DNA of 64,000 nucleotides from JAFAVZ01 sp036009105. Lineage in GTDB: Bacteria; Acidobacteriota; Thermoanaerobaculia; Gp7-AA8. Each line of letters starts with the position of its first letter. Within the stretch, counting starts at the first letter, position 1. Location: NCBI GenBank assembly GCA_036009105.1, contig DASYMJ010000043.1, positions 38,832 to 102,831 on the forward strand, given 5' to 3'. The position numbers were made by a program, and so were the translations under genes. The notes beneath the pieces were generated by a model. It was not told where the DNA came from. It searched no databases and saw nothing but the letters and a program-made list of their open reading frames with translations. This document shows positions 24,622-34,024 of the stretch, piece by piece.

Positions 24622-26061
24622 GTGTTTGCATCACTTCTCCTCGCACTCCTGGTGAGCGCGCCACCGGATCTGAAATGGGGCGGTGACTCGGAGGGGGGCG
24701 CTCCGTTCGTGGAGGCCGACCCGAACGATCCGGCCGTCGTGCGCGGCTTCGACGTGGAGGTGGCGGAGGAGATCGCGAAGGGCCTCGGCCGCAGGCCGCA
24801 TTTCGTGCAGGTGGCATTCACGGCCATCGATCAGTCGGTGGCGCGCGGCGATTTCGACATCGGGATGAGCGGCGTGGAGGACACCCCGCCCCGCCGCGCG
24901 GCCATGGCGGCGACCATTCCGTACTTCGAGTTCCACGAGGTGCTCACCACGCGCGCGGCCGACCGCGGCCGCTTCCGCACCCTGGACGACCTCCGCGGCC
25001 ACCGCGTCGGCACCCTCGGCGGCACGATCGCTTACGACCGCCTGCTCGAGGCGCAGAAGGACGGCGTGGTGCTCGTCTCGTATGACGATGACGTGCACCC
25101 CTACGAGGACCTGGCCCAGGGCCGCCTCGATGCCGTGCTCCTCGACAACATCATCGCCGCCCGCTCCATGCGCCGCGTGCCCGGCCTCTTCATGCAGCCC
25201 AAGCCGGTGATGACCGGCCACTACGTCGCCGTGCTGGCCAGGGAGAACGGCGCCTTGCGCGATCAGGTGGACGCCATCCTGCGCGCGCGGATGCGCGACG
25301 GGACGCTGGAGCGGATCTATCGCAAGTGGCAGATCTGGGATGAGTACCAGCCCCGCTTTTTCGCCTCTGTGCTCGCGCCGCCCAAAAACGTAGGGCCGGC
25401 TCTCCAGCCGGCCCCTCGCGTCGACAAGACGCAGCTCACGCTGGCCTACATCCCCGCCCTCCTCCGCGCGTCGGTCATCACCATCGTCCTCTCCTGCCTC
25501 GCCATGGCGCTGGCCATCCTGGTCGGCGTCCTCATCGCCAGCGGCCGGGTCTACGGCGGCACGCTGCTGCGCGGCGTGCTCGCCACCTACGTGGAAATCG
25601 TGCGCGGCACGCCGGTGCTGCTGCAGCTCTTCGTTTTGTATTACGGCCTCTCCGCCGTCATCCGCCTCCCCGCCTTCATCGCCGCCCTTCTCGGCCTCGG
25701 CCTGAACTACGCCGCGTACGAGAGCGAGATCTATCGCGGCGCGCTGGAGGCGGTCTCGCGCGGCCAGCTCGAGGCGGCGCGCACGCTCGGCCTCACCGAG
25801 TCGCAGGTCTTCCGCCTGGTGCGCGGGCCGCAGGCGTTCCGCCTCGCTCTCGCGCCGATGACGAACGACTTCGTGGCGCTGCTCAAGGACTCCTCGCTCG
25901 TGTCGGTGATCACCGTTGTCGAGCTGACCAAGCAGACGCAGATCTTCGCCGCGAACATCGGCAGCTGGGTGGTGCCCGGCATCCTCTGCGCGGCGCTCTA
26001 TCTGTTGATGTCGTTGCCGCTCTCGCGCGTTGCGCGGCGGCTGGAGGAGCGGTGGCGATGA
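24622..26061 (+). CDS. Polar amino acid ABC transporter, binding protein fused to permease
   Basis: 479 residues from GTG 24622, which starts directly before a short signal-like segment (FASLLLALLVSA). Residues about 15-255 are a family 3 solute-binding domain (GFDVEVAEEIAKGLG, DFDIGMSGVEDTPPRR, GTLGGTIAYDRLLEAQKD). Residues about 270-479 are a HisM-type permease with EIVRGTPVLLQLFVLYYG and the EAARTLGLTESQVFRLV coupling loop that contacts the ATPase. The two domains are joined by a linker that contains a translated family B palindrome (25390-25415). It likely imports a polar amino acid or similar compound; the ligand is unknown. The ATPase gene follows with an ATGA overlap. Confidence 0.92.
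   Translation: MFASLLLALLVSAPPDLKWGGDSEGGAPFVEADPNDPAVVRGFDVEVAEEIAKGLGRRPHFVQVAFTAIDQSVARGDFDIGMSGVEDTPPRRAAMAATIPYFEFHEVLTTRAADRGRFRTLDDLRGHRVGTLGGTIAYDRLLEAQKDGVVLVSYDDDVHPYEDLAQGRLDAVLLDNIIAARSMRRVPGLFMQPKPVMTGHYVAVLARENGALRDQVDAILRARMRDGTLERIYRKWQIWDEYQPRFFASVLAPPKNVGPALQPAPRVDKTQLTLAYIPALLRASVITIVLSCLAMALAILVGVLIASGRVYGGTLLRGVLATYVEIVRGTPVLLQLFVLYYGLSAVIRLPAFIAALLGLGLNYAAYESEIYRGALEAVSRGQLEAARTLGLTESQVFRLVRGPQAFRLALAPMTNDFVALLKDSSLVSVITVVELTKQTQIFAANIGSWVVPGILCAALYLLMSLPLSRVARRLEERWR
25390..25415. repeat. Family B repeat, single arm, in a domain linker
   Basis: GTAGGGCCGGCTCTCCAGCCGGCCCC, one 26-base arm, translated as about nine residues (NVGPALQPA) exactly between the binding-protein and permease domains, where extra residues should be harmless. 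Confidence 0.75.
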
Positions 26062-26807
26062 GCGTCCTCGCCATCAACGGCCTGCGCCTGAACCGCGGCC
26101 CGGTCGAGGTGCTGCGCGGGGTGAACCTGAGCGTCGAGCGGGGCGAGCTGGTCGCGCTGATGGGCCTCTCCGGCGGCGGCAAGACGACCATCCTGCGCAC
26201 CATCGCCGCGCTGGAGCCGTTCGACGCCGGCACGGTGGAGGTCGACGGCGTGACGCTCCGCCCCGGGCCGCTGCCCGCGCGCGGCGTCCTGCGCGAGCTT
26301 CGCCGCCGCGTCGGCATGGTCTTCCAGCTGCACTACCTGTTCGAGCACCTCACCGCGCTGCAGAACGTGACCCTCGCGCCGCTGCACGTCGCTCGCGCCG
26401 CGCACGCCGAGGCCGGCCGCCGCGCGCTCACCCTCCTCGAATCCCTCGGCGTGGCCCATCGCCGGGATGCCTATCCCCGCGAGCTCTCCGGCGGCGAAGC
26501 GCAGCGCGTGGCCATCGCCCGGGCCATGGCCATGGACCCGCCGCTGCTCCTGATGGACGAGCCGACCGCCTCGCTCGATCCGGCGCGGCGCGGAGAGCTG
26601 GGCCGTACGCTCCAGCAGCTCACCTCCGGCGACCGCACCCTCATCGTCACCACCCACGACGACGACTTTGCCCGCGACTTCGCCACCCGGGTGATCATCC
26701 TCGCCGAGGGCGAGGTGGTGGAGGAAGGGCTGCCCAACGAGGTGCTGGTCAACCCGCAGCATCCGGCCACGCGCCGCCTGCTCCAACACGAACAAGTGTC
26801 ATCCTGA
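26058..26807 (+). CDS. Amino acid ABC transporter ATP-binding protein
   Basis: 249 residues. Walker A is GLSGGGKTT (about 39-47), the Q-loop MVFQLHYLFEHLTALQNV, signature LSGGEAQRVAIARA, Walker B LLLMDEPTASLD and H-loop TTHDDDF. It powers import through the fused binding/permease protein encoded just upstream. The ATG overlaps the previous stop (ATGA) with GGAGGAG eight bases before it; a GTG at 26052 is in frame. The last codons and the TGA stop come from the left end of a family A repeat. Confidence 0.93.
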   Translation: MSVLAINGLRLNRGPVEVLRGVNLSVERGELVALMGLSGGGKTTILRTIAALEPFDAGTVEVDGVTLRPGPLPARGVLRELRRRVGMVFQLHYLFEHLTALQNVTLAPLHVARAAHAEAGRRALTLLESLGVAHRRDAYPRELSGGEAQRVAIARAMAMDPPLLLMDEPTASLDPARRGELGRTLQQLTSGDRTLIVTTHDDDFARDFATRVIILAEGEVVEEGLPNEVLVNPQHPATRRLLQHEQVSS

Positions 26808-26894
26808 GGAGCGCAGACGCCGAAGGATCCGTAGCGATTTCGCGCCGCGCCTGAAGGTGCGGATCCTTCGCCTCTGCGGGGCTCAGGATGGCAC
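26796..26894. repeat. Family A palindromic repeat
   Basis: 99 bases, GTGTCATCCTGAGG.. to ..CTCAGGATGGCAC, inner GAAGGATCCGTA and GCGGATCCTTCG arms. Its left end encodes the final Val-Ser-Ser-stop of the ABC ATPase, so the insertion or fixation of the element defines the protein's C-terminus. Confidence 0.9.
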
Positions 26895-26907
26895 TACACT
26901 GCGCGGA

Positions 26908-28767
26908 ATGCTTGCTCTCCTCCTCGCCGCCACCCTCACCGTCGATGACTACGTCACGATGCCCAATCCTTCCACGCCGCGCCTCGCGCCGGACGGCAAG
27001 CACGTCGCGTACGTCCTGACCCGCGCGGACATGACGCGCGGCGTGTACGACTCGGATGTCTGGCTCGTCGACGCGGACGGCGGGCACGACACGCAGCTCA
27101 CCCGCAGCCCGGGGGCGGATAACACGCCGAAGTGGTCGCCGGACGGCTCCACGCTCGCCTTCCTCTCCGACCGCGACGGCCGCACCGCCATCTGGACCCT
27201 CGACCTGGGAGGCGGCGAGCCGCGCAAGCTCAGCGCCGACTCCACCGGCGTGCGCGACTTCGAGTGGTCGCCGGACGGCAAGCGCATCGCGTTCGTCATG
27301 CCCGATCCCGCGCCGCCGGAGGACAAGGACGCGCCGCACGTGGCGGGCGCACCGCCGCGGCAGTCGCACCTTTACGTCGCTGATGTGGCCACCCGCGCCA
27401 CGCGAAAAGTGACCGGCGGCGCCTTCACCGTCACGCACATGTCCTGGTCTCCGGACGGCGCGCGCATCGCCATCGACAAGCTGCCCGGCTTCGGCCTGGA
27501 CGACTACTACCGGGCCGATCTGGCCATCGTGAACCTGGAGGACGGCGCCATGACGCCGCTCGTCACCCGGCCCGGCCTCGACGCGACACCGCGCTGGTCG
27601 CCGGACGGCCGGTCCATCGTCTTCATCAGCCAGGGCGGCATCTCCGACTGGCTGGTCGAGCAGCGCCTGTACGTGGTGCCCGCGGCGGGCGGCGAGCCGC
27701 GCATCGCGCCGGGCGAGTACGACCGCACGCCGGACGACTACGGCTGGATGGGCGACCGCCTCTGGATCAACGGCCCCTGGAGGACGACGACGCAACTGTT
27801 CCCCATCTCGCATGTGGAGGGCTCCCTCACCGACGCCGACGTGCGCGGCAACACCGCGGCCTTCATCTACCAGACCGTCACCACGCCGCCCGAAGTCTTC
27901 GTCGCCGACGTGGAGCACTTCGCGCCGCGCCAGCTCACCCACCACAACGACGAGCTCCGCACCCGCACCCTCGGCGAGACGCGCCTCATCAAATGGAAAA
28001 ATCCGAAGGACGGACTGGAGATCGAAGGGCTGCTGACGTTGCCGGTCGGCTACAAGGCGGGAACGAGAGTGCCGCTGCTCACCTTCGTCCATGGCGGCCC
28101 CTCCTCCCGCTTCGACCAGGGCTTCCTCGGCTACCTCGGCCACATCTACGCGCCGCAGGTGCTCGCCGCGAACGGCTTCGCCGTGCTCCGCCCCAACCCG
28201 CGCGGCACGGGCGGCTACGGCCCCGCCTTCCGCGCCGCGAACCGCAACGACTGGGGCGGCATGGACTGGCTGGACATCGACGCCGGCATCGACGAAGCGA
28301 TCCGCCTCGGCATCGCCGACGCCGATCGCCTGGGCCTGATGGGCTGGAGCTACGGCGGCTTCATCGCCTCTTCATCCATCAGCAAGACGGACCGCTTCAA
28401 GGCCATCAGCATCGGCGCGCCGGTGGTCGACCTGCTCTCGTTCCACGGCACCACCGACATCCGCGACTTCATCCCCAGCTACTTCCGCGATCTGCCGCCG
28501 GAGCTGCTGCTGGAGCGCAGCCCGCTGTGGCACCTGCGCAAGATCTCCGCGCCGGTGCTGATCCAGCACGGCGAGGCGGACGAGCGGGTGCCGACCTCGC
28601 AAGGGATCATGCTCTACCGCCGCCTGCAGGAACTGGGCGTCGAGGTGACGCTGGTGACGTATCCGCGCACGCCGCACGTGCCGCGCGAGCCGCGCCTGCG
28701 CCTCGACATCGCGAAGCGCAACGTCGCGTTTTTCTCGCGGCTGCTCGTGAATAAAACGCAAATGTGA
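26908..28767 (+). CDS. S9 family peptidase (acylaminoacyl-peptidase/DPP-like)
   Basis: 619 residues. The first 350 or so form a TolB/WD40-like beta-propeller with repeated WSPDG motifs; the C-terminal 250 are an alpha/beta hydrolase with GWSYGGF (Ser481), Asp558 in GEADERVP and His590 in TPHVPREP, a complete catalytic triad spaced as in family S9. Enzymes of this type remove N-terminal residues, dipeptides or acyl-amino acids from peptides. ATG 26908 starts a short hydrophobic segment (MLALLLAATLTV) that may be a weak signal peptide, so location is uncertain. It follows a repeat, so it is probably a separate unit from the ABC genes. Confidence 0.93.
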   Translation: MLALLLAATLTVDDYVTMPNPSTPRLAPDGKHVAYVLTRADMTRGVYDSDVWLVDADGGHDTQLTRSPGADNTPKWSPDGSTLAFLSDRDGRTAIWTLDLGGGEPRKLSADSTGVRDFEWSPDGKRIAFVMPDPAPPEDKDAPHVAGAPPRQSHLYVADVATRATRKVTGGAFTVTHMSWSPDGARIAIDKLPGFGLDDYYRADLAIVNLEDGAMTPLVTRPGLDATPRWSPDGRSIVFISQGGISDWLVEQRLYVVPAAGGEPRIAPGEYDRTPDDYGWMGDRLWINGPWRTTTQLFPISHVEGSLTDADVRGNTAAFIYQTVTTPPEVFVADVEHFAPRQLTHHNDELRTRTLGETRLIKWKNPKDGLEIEGLLTLPVGYKAGTRVPLLTFVHGGPSSRFDQGFLGYLGHIYAPQVLAANGFAVLRPNPRGTGGYGPAFRAANRNDWGGMDWLDIDAGIDEAIRLGIADADRLGLMGWSYGGFIASSSISKTDRFKAISIGAPVVDLLSFHGTTDIRDFIPSYFRDLPPELLLERSPLWHLRKISAPVLIQHGEADERVPTSQGIMLYRRLQELGVEVTLVTYPRTPHVPREPRLRLDIAKRNVAFFSRLLVNKTQM

Positions 28768-28824
28768 CCTGCGTCACGATTCGGGGTGAAGCGCACCGCT
28801 GAGGCTGGCCGTCAGGTGACGTAA

Positions 28825-29112
28825 ATGCACCTCAGCCAGGAAGAGATCGAGCGGTATGCCTCCCGCCATGCGTCGGTGGACGAGCTGCTGGCCACGGCTG
28901 AGCATCTGGACGACTGCTTCGACTGCCGCGACCGCGCCGCCGCCCTGATCGATTCGGGCAAAGGCGAGCCGTCTCACACGCGCAAGGTCATCGCCCCCCC
29001 GCCTCCCGCCCGCCCCCGGCCGCGCATCGGGCGGTGGCTGCTGCCGTGGCTCTTCGCGCTGGCCGCCATCGGGCTGGCCATCTGGCTGGCCACCTCGGCC
29101 ATGCAGCGCTGA
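28825..29112 (+). CDS. Single-span membrane protein with zinc anti-sigma (ZAS) motif
   Basis: 95 residues. An N-terminal helical region carries HLDDCFDC (about 27-34), which fits the His-x3-Cys-x2-Cys core of zinc-binding anti-sigma factors. A proline-rich stretch and one membrane helix (about 72-91, LLPWLFALAAIGLAIWLA) follow. That layout is typical of anti-sigma factors tethered to the inner membrane, but no ECF sigma gene is next to it, so a regulatory role is inference. Confidence 0.7.
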   Translation: MHLSQEEIERYASRHASVDELLATAEHLDDCFDCRDRAAALIDSGKGEPSHTRKVIAPPPPARPRPRIGRWLLPWLFALAAIGLAIWLATSAMQR

Positions 29113-29113
29113 T

Positions 29114-29878
29114 CTATCGCTTCACGAAGAGCGCGACGGTCATCACCAGGCCGATCGTCACCACCGCCCAGCGCACGAACCCGCGGCCGAGCCTTCGCGC
29201 GATCCGGGCGCCGAGGTAGCCGCCCAGGATTGCGGCGACGGCCATGATCGCGGCGTCGCGCCAGAGCACCGCGCCGGAGATGGCGAAGCAGATCGCGGCC
29301 ACGCCGTTGACGCACGTGGCCAGCAGGTTCTTCAGGCCGTTCATCTGGTGCATGTCGGTCAGGCCAATGAGGCCGAGGGCGGCCAGCATGAGGATGCCCT
29401 GGCCGGCGCCGAAGTAGCCGCCGTAGATCGCCACGAGCAGCTGGAAGGTGAAGGCGAAGATCACCCAGCCGCGCGCCGGGCGTTCGTTCGCGGAGGCGAA
29501 GGAGCGGAACCAGCGCGAGATCACCTCCTGCGCGGCGAGGAGCAGCGTGGCGGCGAGGATCAGCCACGGCACGATGCGGGTGAAGAGCTTCTCCGGCGTG
29601 TGCAGCAGGAGCAGCGCGCCGATGATGCCGCCGATCACGGCGGGGATGGTCAGGAGCAGCAGCCAGCGGGGCAGGCCGGCCAGCTCGCGGCGGAAGCCGA
29701 TCGCGCCGGCCAGCGAGCCGGGCCAGAGCGCGACGGAGTTCGTCGCGTTCGCCGCGATCGGGTTGCGGCCGATCCAGAGCAGGGCCGGGAAGGAGAGCAG
29801 CGTCCCGCCGCCGGCGATGGAGTTGATGATGCCCGCCACGAGGGTGGCGATGGAGATGATGGCGATTTCCCGTGTCAT
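29114..29878 (-). CDS. TSUP (TauE/SafE) family membrane permease
   Basis: 254 residues with about eight membrane segments and the signature AGIINSIAGGGTLLSFPALLWIG near the N-terminus, repeated in weaker form in the second half. Members move sulfite, sulfoacetate or other organic anions across the inner membrane; the substrate here is unknown. The ATG lies inside the left arm of the adjacent family A repeat (read on the minus strand as CAGGATGACA), and relatives start at this position. Its stop is just after the stop of the ZAS-type gene, with which it converges. Confidence 0.9.
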   Translation of the reverse strand: MTREIAIISIATLVAGIINSIAGGGTLLSFPALLWIGRNPIAANATNSVALWPGSLAGAIGFRRELAGLPRWLLLLTIPAVIGGIIGALLLLHTPEKLFTRIVPWLILAATLLLAAQEVISRWFRSFASANERPARGWVIFAFTFQLLVAIYGGYFGAGQGILMLAALGLIGLTDMHQMNGLKNLLATCVNGVAAICFAISGAVLWRDAAIMAVAAILGGYLGARIARRLGRGFVRWAVVTIGLVMTVALFVKR

Positions 29879-29970
29879 CCTGAGTCCCGCGGAGGACGAA
29901 CGATCCGTACCTTCAGGCGCCGCGCGGGATCGGTACGGATCCTTCGCCGTCCGCGCGGCTCAGGACGACA
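29872..29970. repeat. Family A palindromic repeat
   Basis: 99 bases, GTGTCATCCTGAGTCC.. to ..GGCTCAGGACGAC, with CGATCCGTACC / GGTACGGATCC inner arms. It supplies the ATG of the TSUP gene on the minus strand and ends 2 bases before the kinase stop. Confidence 0.9.
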
Positions 29971-29972
29971 GG

Positions 29973-32654
29973 TCACCGCAGCCCTTCCGCGACGTACAGG
30001 TCGTTGAGCACGCGCAGCGCGTTGTACGCGTAGGCGCCCGCGTCGGGCGTGATCAGCACCGGCGCGATCTTGTACACGCCCGCCGGATCGGGCGGCGTGA
30101 ACTGCTTCCACGGCTCGCGCGCGCCGGTGGCGGGCGTGATGCGCACGACCTGCGCGGGAAGGGCGGTGGGGCGGTAGACGAAGAGCGACTGCGCGTCCGG
30201 CGACCAGGCGATCGGCACCTCGCCCTTCTCGCTGCCGTGCACCGGCAACGGCTGCGCGCTGCCGTCGATGGAGTAGAGGGCGATCGTCTCCTGCGCGGTC
30301 ATGCCCGCCACCGAGCGGCCATCCGGCGACACGGCGAAGGGCCGCATCGTCCCGCCCCAGATGCCTTCCGGCGTGACCGGCCTGAGCGTCTCATCGAGCG
30401 TGTCGACGAGCAGCAGGCGGTAGCCGCCGTTCGGCAGCGCGCCGGCGATCACCGCGCGCCGCGAGTCGGGCAGCCAGGCCGCGCCGTTGTCGAAGGCGCC
30501 GGCGACCTTCAGCTCGCGCGCCTCGCCCGGGCCGGTGGGGAGCAGCGTGAGCTTCGCGCCGGCATGGGCGAGCACCCATTTGCCGTCCGGCGAGAGCGCG
30601 TCGCCGAAGCCGTCGCCGAGGCGGATGGGGGTCGCTTCGCCGGCCCGGCGGAGGAAGACCGCGTTGCGCGCGCCGCCTCCCTCGCGCGTCTCGTTGAAGA
30701 GGATGGTCCGGCCGTCCGGCGCGATGTCGGTCAGGATCGACCAGTCGAGCCACGACACGTCGCGCTCGGTCGCCTCGCCCGGCGGCTGATAGAGCAGCGC
30801 GGCGCGCGGCATGCCGTTGGAGAGCAGGGCCCGGCCGGCGGGGGAGAGGTCGTACAGCTTCATCGCGCCGGTGAGGCGGTTGACCAGTCGCGTGTCGCCG
30901 TCGAGCGTCACCGCGTATAGCGCGGGCGGGCCGCCGCTGTCGCTGCCGGTGACCCAGACTTCCCTGCTATCCGGCGACCAGGCCAGGCCGCTCGCGCCGC
31001 GGCTCCAGCCGCTGCCGATGGTGGACGGCTGATGCCCGATTTCCAGCGTGCCGATGACGAACTGCCCGCGCAGCTGTTCGATGAACGCGATGCGCTTGCC
31101 GTCCGGCGAGAGGCGCAGGTCGTTGATGTAGTGCGGCGTCTCGTACTGCACCCGGCCGATGGGGTACTCGATCCGGTTGCGCCCCTGCGTCTGGCGGATG
31201 ATGGCCAGCGAGCCATCGGAGGCCCAATCCGCCTGCAATACGTCGTTCGCCACTTCGCGCGGCGTGCCACCCGCCAGCGGCACGCGGGCGAGGGTGCCGA
31301 GGTTGCTGAAGCGGTCGCGGTGGAGCAGGACGGCCAGCTCCGTCGATTTGGAGATGGCCAGCACCTCGGCGTCCGGGATGCCCAGCGTGCGCGCCTCCGG
31401 CGAGTTGCGGTTCCCGACGAAGACCTCCGGCGGCTGCCCGTCCCACGCGGCGCTGTAGACGATGGTGTCGCCGTCCGGCGCGAAGCGCGCGCCGCGCAGA
31501 GTGCCGCGGCGGAAGGTGAGGCGATTGAAGGCCACGTCGCCCGCCTGCTCGCGGCCATGGTTCGCATACCACCAGCCGCCCCACGCCGCGCCGGCGATGG
31601 AGACGAGGAAGAGCAACGCCATGAGCAGCGGCGAGACGCCGCGGCGTCTCTTGACCGGCTGCAGCGCGGTGCGGGCGCGCGTCTGCATGGTTTGCGGCGT
31701 GGCGGAAGTGATGGCGGGCGATGAGCTGGTGGCGCCGGTCATGGCCGGGCGGCGTTGCGTTGCGGTGTGCGCCGCCGGCGCGATGCCGCTGGCGGTCATG
31801 CTGTTCGCCGAGGAGAGCGTCTCCAGGTTGAAGGCGAGGTCGCGCGCGTTCTGGAAGCGCTGCTCCCGGTCCTTCTCCAGGCAGCGGCGGGTCAGGCGCT
31901 CCAGCGCCGTCGGCACGGTCGGCATCACCACCGCGATGTCTTCCGGCTCTTCCTTGAGGATGGCGCTGAGCGTCTCGATGGAGGAGTTGCGGCTGAATGC
32001 GCGCTTGCCGCACAGCATCTCGTAGAGGATGGCCCCGAAGGCGAAGATGTCGCTGCGGTAGTCCACCACCTCGCCGCGCACCTGCTCGGGCGACATGTAG
32101 CCCACCGTGCCCAGGACCATGCCCGGCTCGGTGGCGGCCATCTGGAAGGTGGGGCCGTCGCCGGCGCCGGCCCGCGCGCTCAGCTTGGCGATGCCGAAGT
32201 CGAGGATCTTCACCCGGCCGTCGCGGGTGAGGAAGATGTTCTCCGGCTTGAGGTCGCGGTGGACGACCCCTTTCTCGTGCGCGGCGGCCAGGCCGCTGGC
32301 TATCTGCAGCCCGAGCTCCACCGCTTTGCGGGCCGGCACCGGGCCGCGGTTGATCCGGTCGCGCAACGTCTCCCCTTCCAGCAGCTCGCTGACGATGAAC
32401 GGCGTGCCGGAGGCGTTGCCGATGTCGTAGATGGTGAGCAGGTTGGGATGGTTGAGCATCCCGGTGGCGCGCGCTTCCTGCACGAAGCGGGTGAGGCGCT
32501 CGCGGTCGTCCATGGTGACCGCGGTCAAAATCTTGACCGCGACGTCGCGCCCCAGCCGGGTGTCTTTCGCGCGGTAGACGGCGCCCATTCCGCCTTCGCC
32601 GAGCAGCGTCGCGATCCGGTACGGACCGAGAAGGGCACCTTCCGTCAAGGGCAT
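29973..32654 (-). CDS. Ser/Thr protein kinase with C-terminal TolB-like propeller
   Basis: 893 residues. The kinase domain occupies about 10-285: glycine loop GEGGMGAVY (19-27), Lys41 in VAVKI, HRDLKPEN (132-139), DFG (152-154) and GYMSPEQ. A linker rich in Thr/Ser/Ala follows, then a single membrane helix (about 345-368, PLLMALLFLVSIAGAAWGG), then about 500 residues of a PD40/TolB-type propeller with repeated SPDG / SPDGK motifs on the outside. The design suggests a sensor that reads a periplasmic or surface signal and phosphorylates cytoplasmic targets; targets are unknown. It starts inside the 3' end of the amidohydrolase gene (10-base overlap), so the two are co-transcribed. Confidence 0.95.
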   Translation of the reverse strand: MPLTEGALLGPYRIATLLGEGGMGAVYRAKDTRLGRDVAVKILTAVTMDDRERLTRFVQEARATGMLNHPNLLTIYDIGNASGTPFIVSELLEGETLRDRINRGPVPARKAVELGLQIASGLAAAHEKGVVHRDLKPENIFLTRDGRVKILDFGIAKLSARAGAGDGPTFQMAATEPGMVLGTVGYMSPEQVRGEVVDYRSDIFAFGAILYEMLCGKRAFSRNSSIETLSAILKEEPEDIAVVMPTVPTALERLTRRCLEKDREQRFQNARDLAFNLETLSSANSMTASGIAPAAHTATQRRPAMTGATSSSPAITSATPQTMQTRARTALQPVKRRRGVSPLLMALLFLVSIAGAAWGGWWYANHGREQAGDVAFNRLTFRRGTLRGARFAPDGDTIVYSAAWDGQPPEVFVGNRNSPEARTLGIPDAEVLAISKSTELAVLLHRDRFSNLGTLARVPLAGGTPREVANDVLQADWASDGSLAIIRQTQGRNRIEYPIGRVQYETPHYINDLRLSPDGKRIAFIEQLRGQFVIGTLEIGHQPSTIGSGWSRGASGLAWSPDSREVWVTGSDSGGPPALYAVTLDGDTRLVNRLTGAMKLYDLSPAGRALLSNGMPRAALLYQPPGEATERDVSWLDWSILTDIAPDGRTILFNETREGGGARNAVFLRRAGEATPIRLGDGFGDALSPDGKWVLAHAGAKLTLLPTGPGEARELKVAGAFDNGAAWLPDSRRAVIAGALPNGGYRLLLVDTLDETLRPVTPEGIWGGTMRPFAVSPDGRSVAGMTAQETIALYSIDGSAQPLPVHGSEKGEVPIAWSPDAQSLFVYRPTALPAQVVRITPATGAREPWKQFTPPDPAGVYKIAPVLITPDAGAYAYNALRVLNDLYVAEGLR

Positions 32655-33955
32655 GAAGGGCTGATTGTAAGTCCTCTCTGAATGACCATCACGATGGAGC
32701 GCGTGTTTGCGATGTTCTCCAGCGGATTCCTTTCCAGCAGGATGAGGTCCGCCCGCAGCCCTGCTTTCACCGCGCCAAACTCCTTCTCTTTCTTCAGCGC
32801 GTGCGCGGCGTTGCTGGTGGCGATGCGGATGACTTCCAGCGGTTTGATGCCGGCGTCGGTGAGCAGCTTCAGCTCGTCGTGCAGCGAGGCGCCGGGCACG
32901 ATCCAGGGGGTGGGGGTGTCGGTGCCGGCGACGAGCAGCACGCCCTGGTCGTACATCCGCCTGGTCAGCTTCAGCAGGATCGGCCAGGCCTTCTGCGAGG
33001 CCGCGTACTGCTCGGCCGTCCAGCCGCTGGTGAAGCGTCCCGCCGGCCAGCCTTTGAGGATGCGCTCCGGCACCAGCTGGTTGTCCGGGTTCTTCGTGTA
33101 GCGCGGATCATCACCCCAGAACTTGGTGTGCATCGCCATGAGCGTCGGGTCGACCACGACCTGGTGCTTCGCCAGCTCGCCGATCATCTCGTCGATCTTC
33201 TTTTCATCGAGATGCTCGAGCCAGTAGACGCGCCCGAACATGCTCTCCGGCCAAGTCGCCTGATCCGCCTCTTTCACATACTCCACCGACCAGGGCGCCG
33301 GATGCTCCAGCCCATCGATCCCCAGCCGGGCCGCCTCCGTCCAGGTGGTCCGCTGCACGTGCCCGATGACGGGCAGCCCGTGCTTGTGCGCCTCGTCGAT
33401 GGCCGCCCGGACCAGCTCCGGCGGCATGGAGGAGTAGACCTTGATCGCATCCACCCCCGCCGCCGCCTGCCACCGCACCTCCTCCCGCACGGCCTCCTCG
33501 GTGCGCACGGTGACGAACGGCTCGGGGTTGAAGCTCGACGCATTCAGGATCCGCCCCGCGGTGAAGAGGCGGGGCCCCTCCAGCTTCCCTTCCTGCAACA
33601 GCCTCCTCACCATGATCGCGTCCCCGGTCTCCGAGCCCGGATCGCGGATGGTGGTGACGCCCAGCTGCACGAACGTCTTCAGCATCTGCCGCACGGACGG
33701 CCTGTCCCACCGCGCTTCCAGCTCCCCCTTCTCGTTCCACGGATGGGTGAGCAGATGCACGTGCATGTCGACCAGGCCGGGGATGACGTACTTGCCCCGC
33801 GCATCGATGACGCGCGCGCCCTTCGGCCGCGCGCACTTTGCGGCGACGCAGACGATGCGCTCGCCATCGATGACGACCTCCGCCTTGCGCGGCGGCGCGC
33901 CGGTGCCGTCGATCACGGTGGCGCCGGAGAGGACGAGGGCGGCGAGGAGGTGCAT
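32645..33955 (-). CDS. Amidohydrolase family protein
   Basis: 436 residues of the metal-dependent amidohydrolase superfamily: DMHVHLL (HxH metal pair near 65), AIKVYSSM with the bridging Lys, GHVQ and GLEHPAPW metal histidines, and AGTDTPTPW with the catalytic Asp. The closing segment LRADLILLERNPLENIANTRSI is typical of imidazolonepropionase/prolidase-like members (subtype of COG1228). The substrate is probably a cyclic amide or a peptide but cannot be fixed. ATG 33955 is chosen because the 22 upstream codons look non-coding. It precedes and overlaps the kinase gene. Confidence 0.9.
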   Translation of the reverse strand: MHLLAALVLSGATVIDGTGAPPRKAEVVIDGERIVCVAAKCARPKGARVIDARGKYVIPGLVDMHVHLLTHPWNEKGELEARWDRPSVRQMLKTFVQLGVTTIRDPGSETGDAIMVRRLLQEGKLEGPRLFTAGRILNASSFNPEPFVTVRTEEAVREEVRWQAAAGVDAIKVYSSMPPELVRAAIDEAHKHGLPVIGHVQRTTWTEAARLGIDGLEHPAPWSVEYVKEADQATWPESMFGRVYWLEHLDEKKIDEMIGELAKHQVVVDPTLMAMHTKFWGDDPRYTKNPDNQLVPERILKGWPAGRFTSGWTAEQYAASQKAWPILLKLTRRMYDQGVLLVAGTDTPTPWIVPGASLHDELKLLTDAGIKPLEVIRIATSNAAHALKKEKEFGAVKAGLRADLILLERNPLENIANTRSIVMVIQRGLTISPSCP

Positions 33956-34024
33956 GGGGGCGTATTGTCGCCCGTGGCGGGGCCGCTGCTCGACAATCGG
34001 GAGCGCGGAGTAAAATGACAATCG

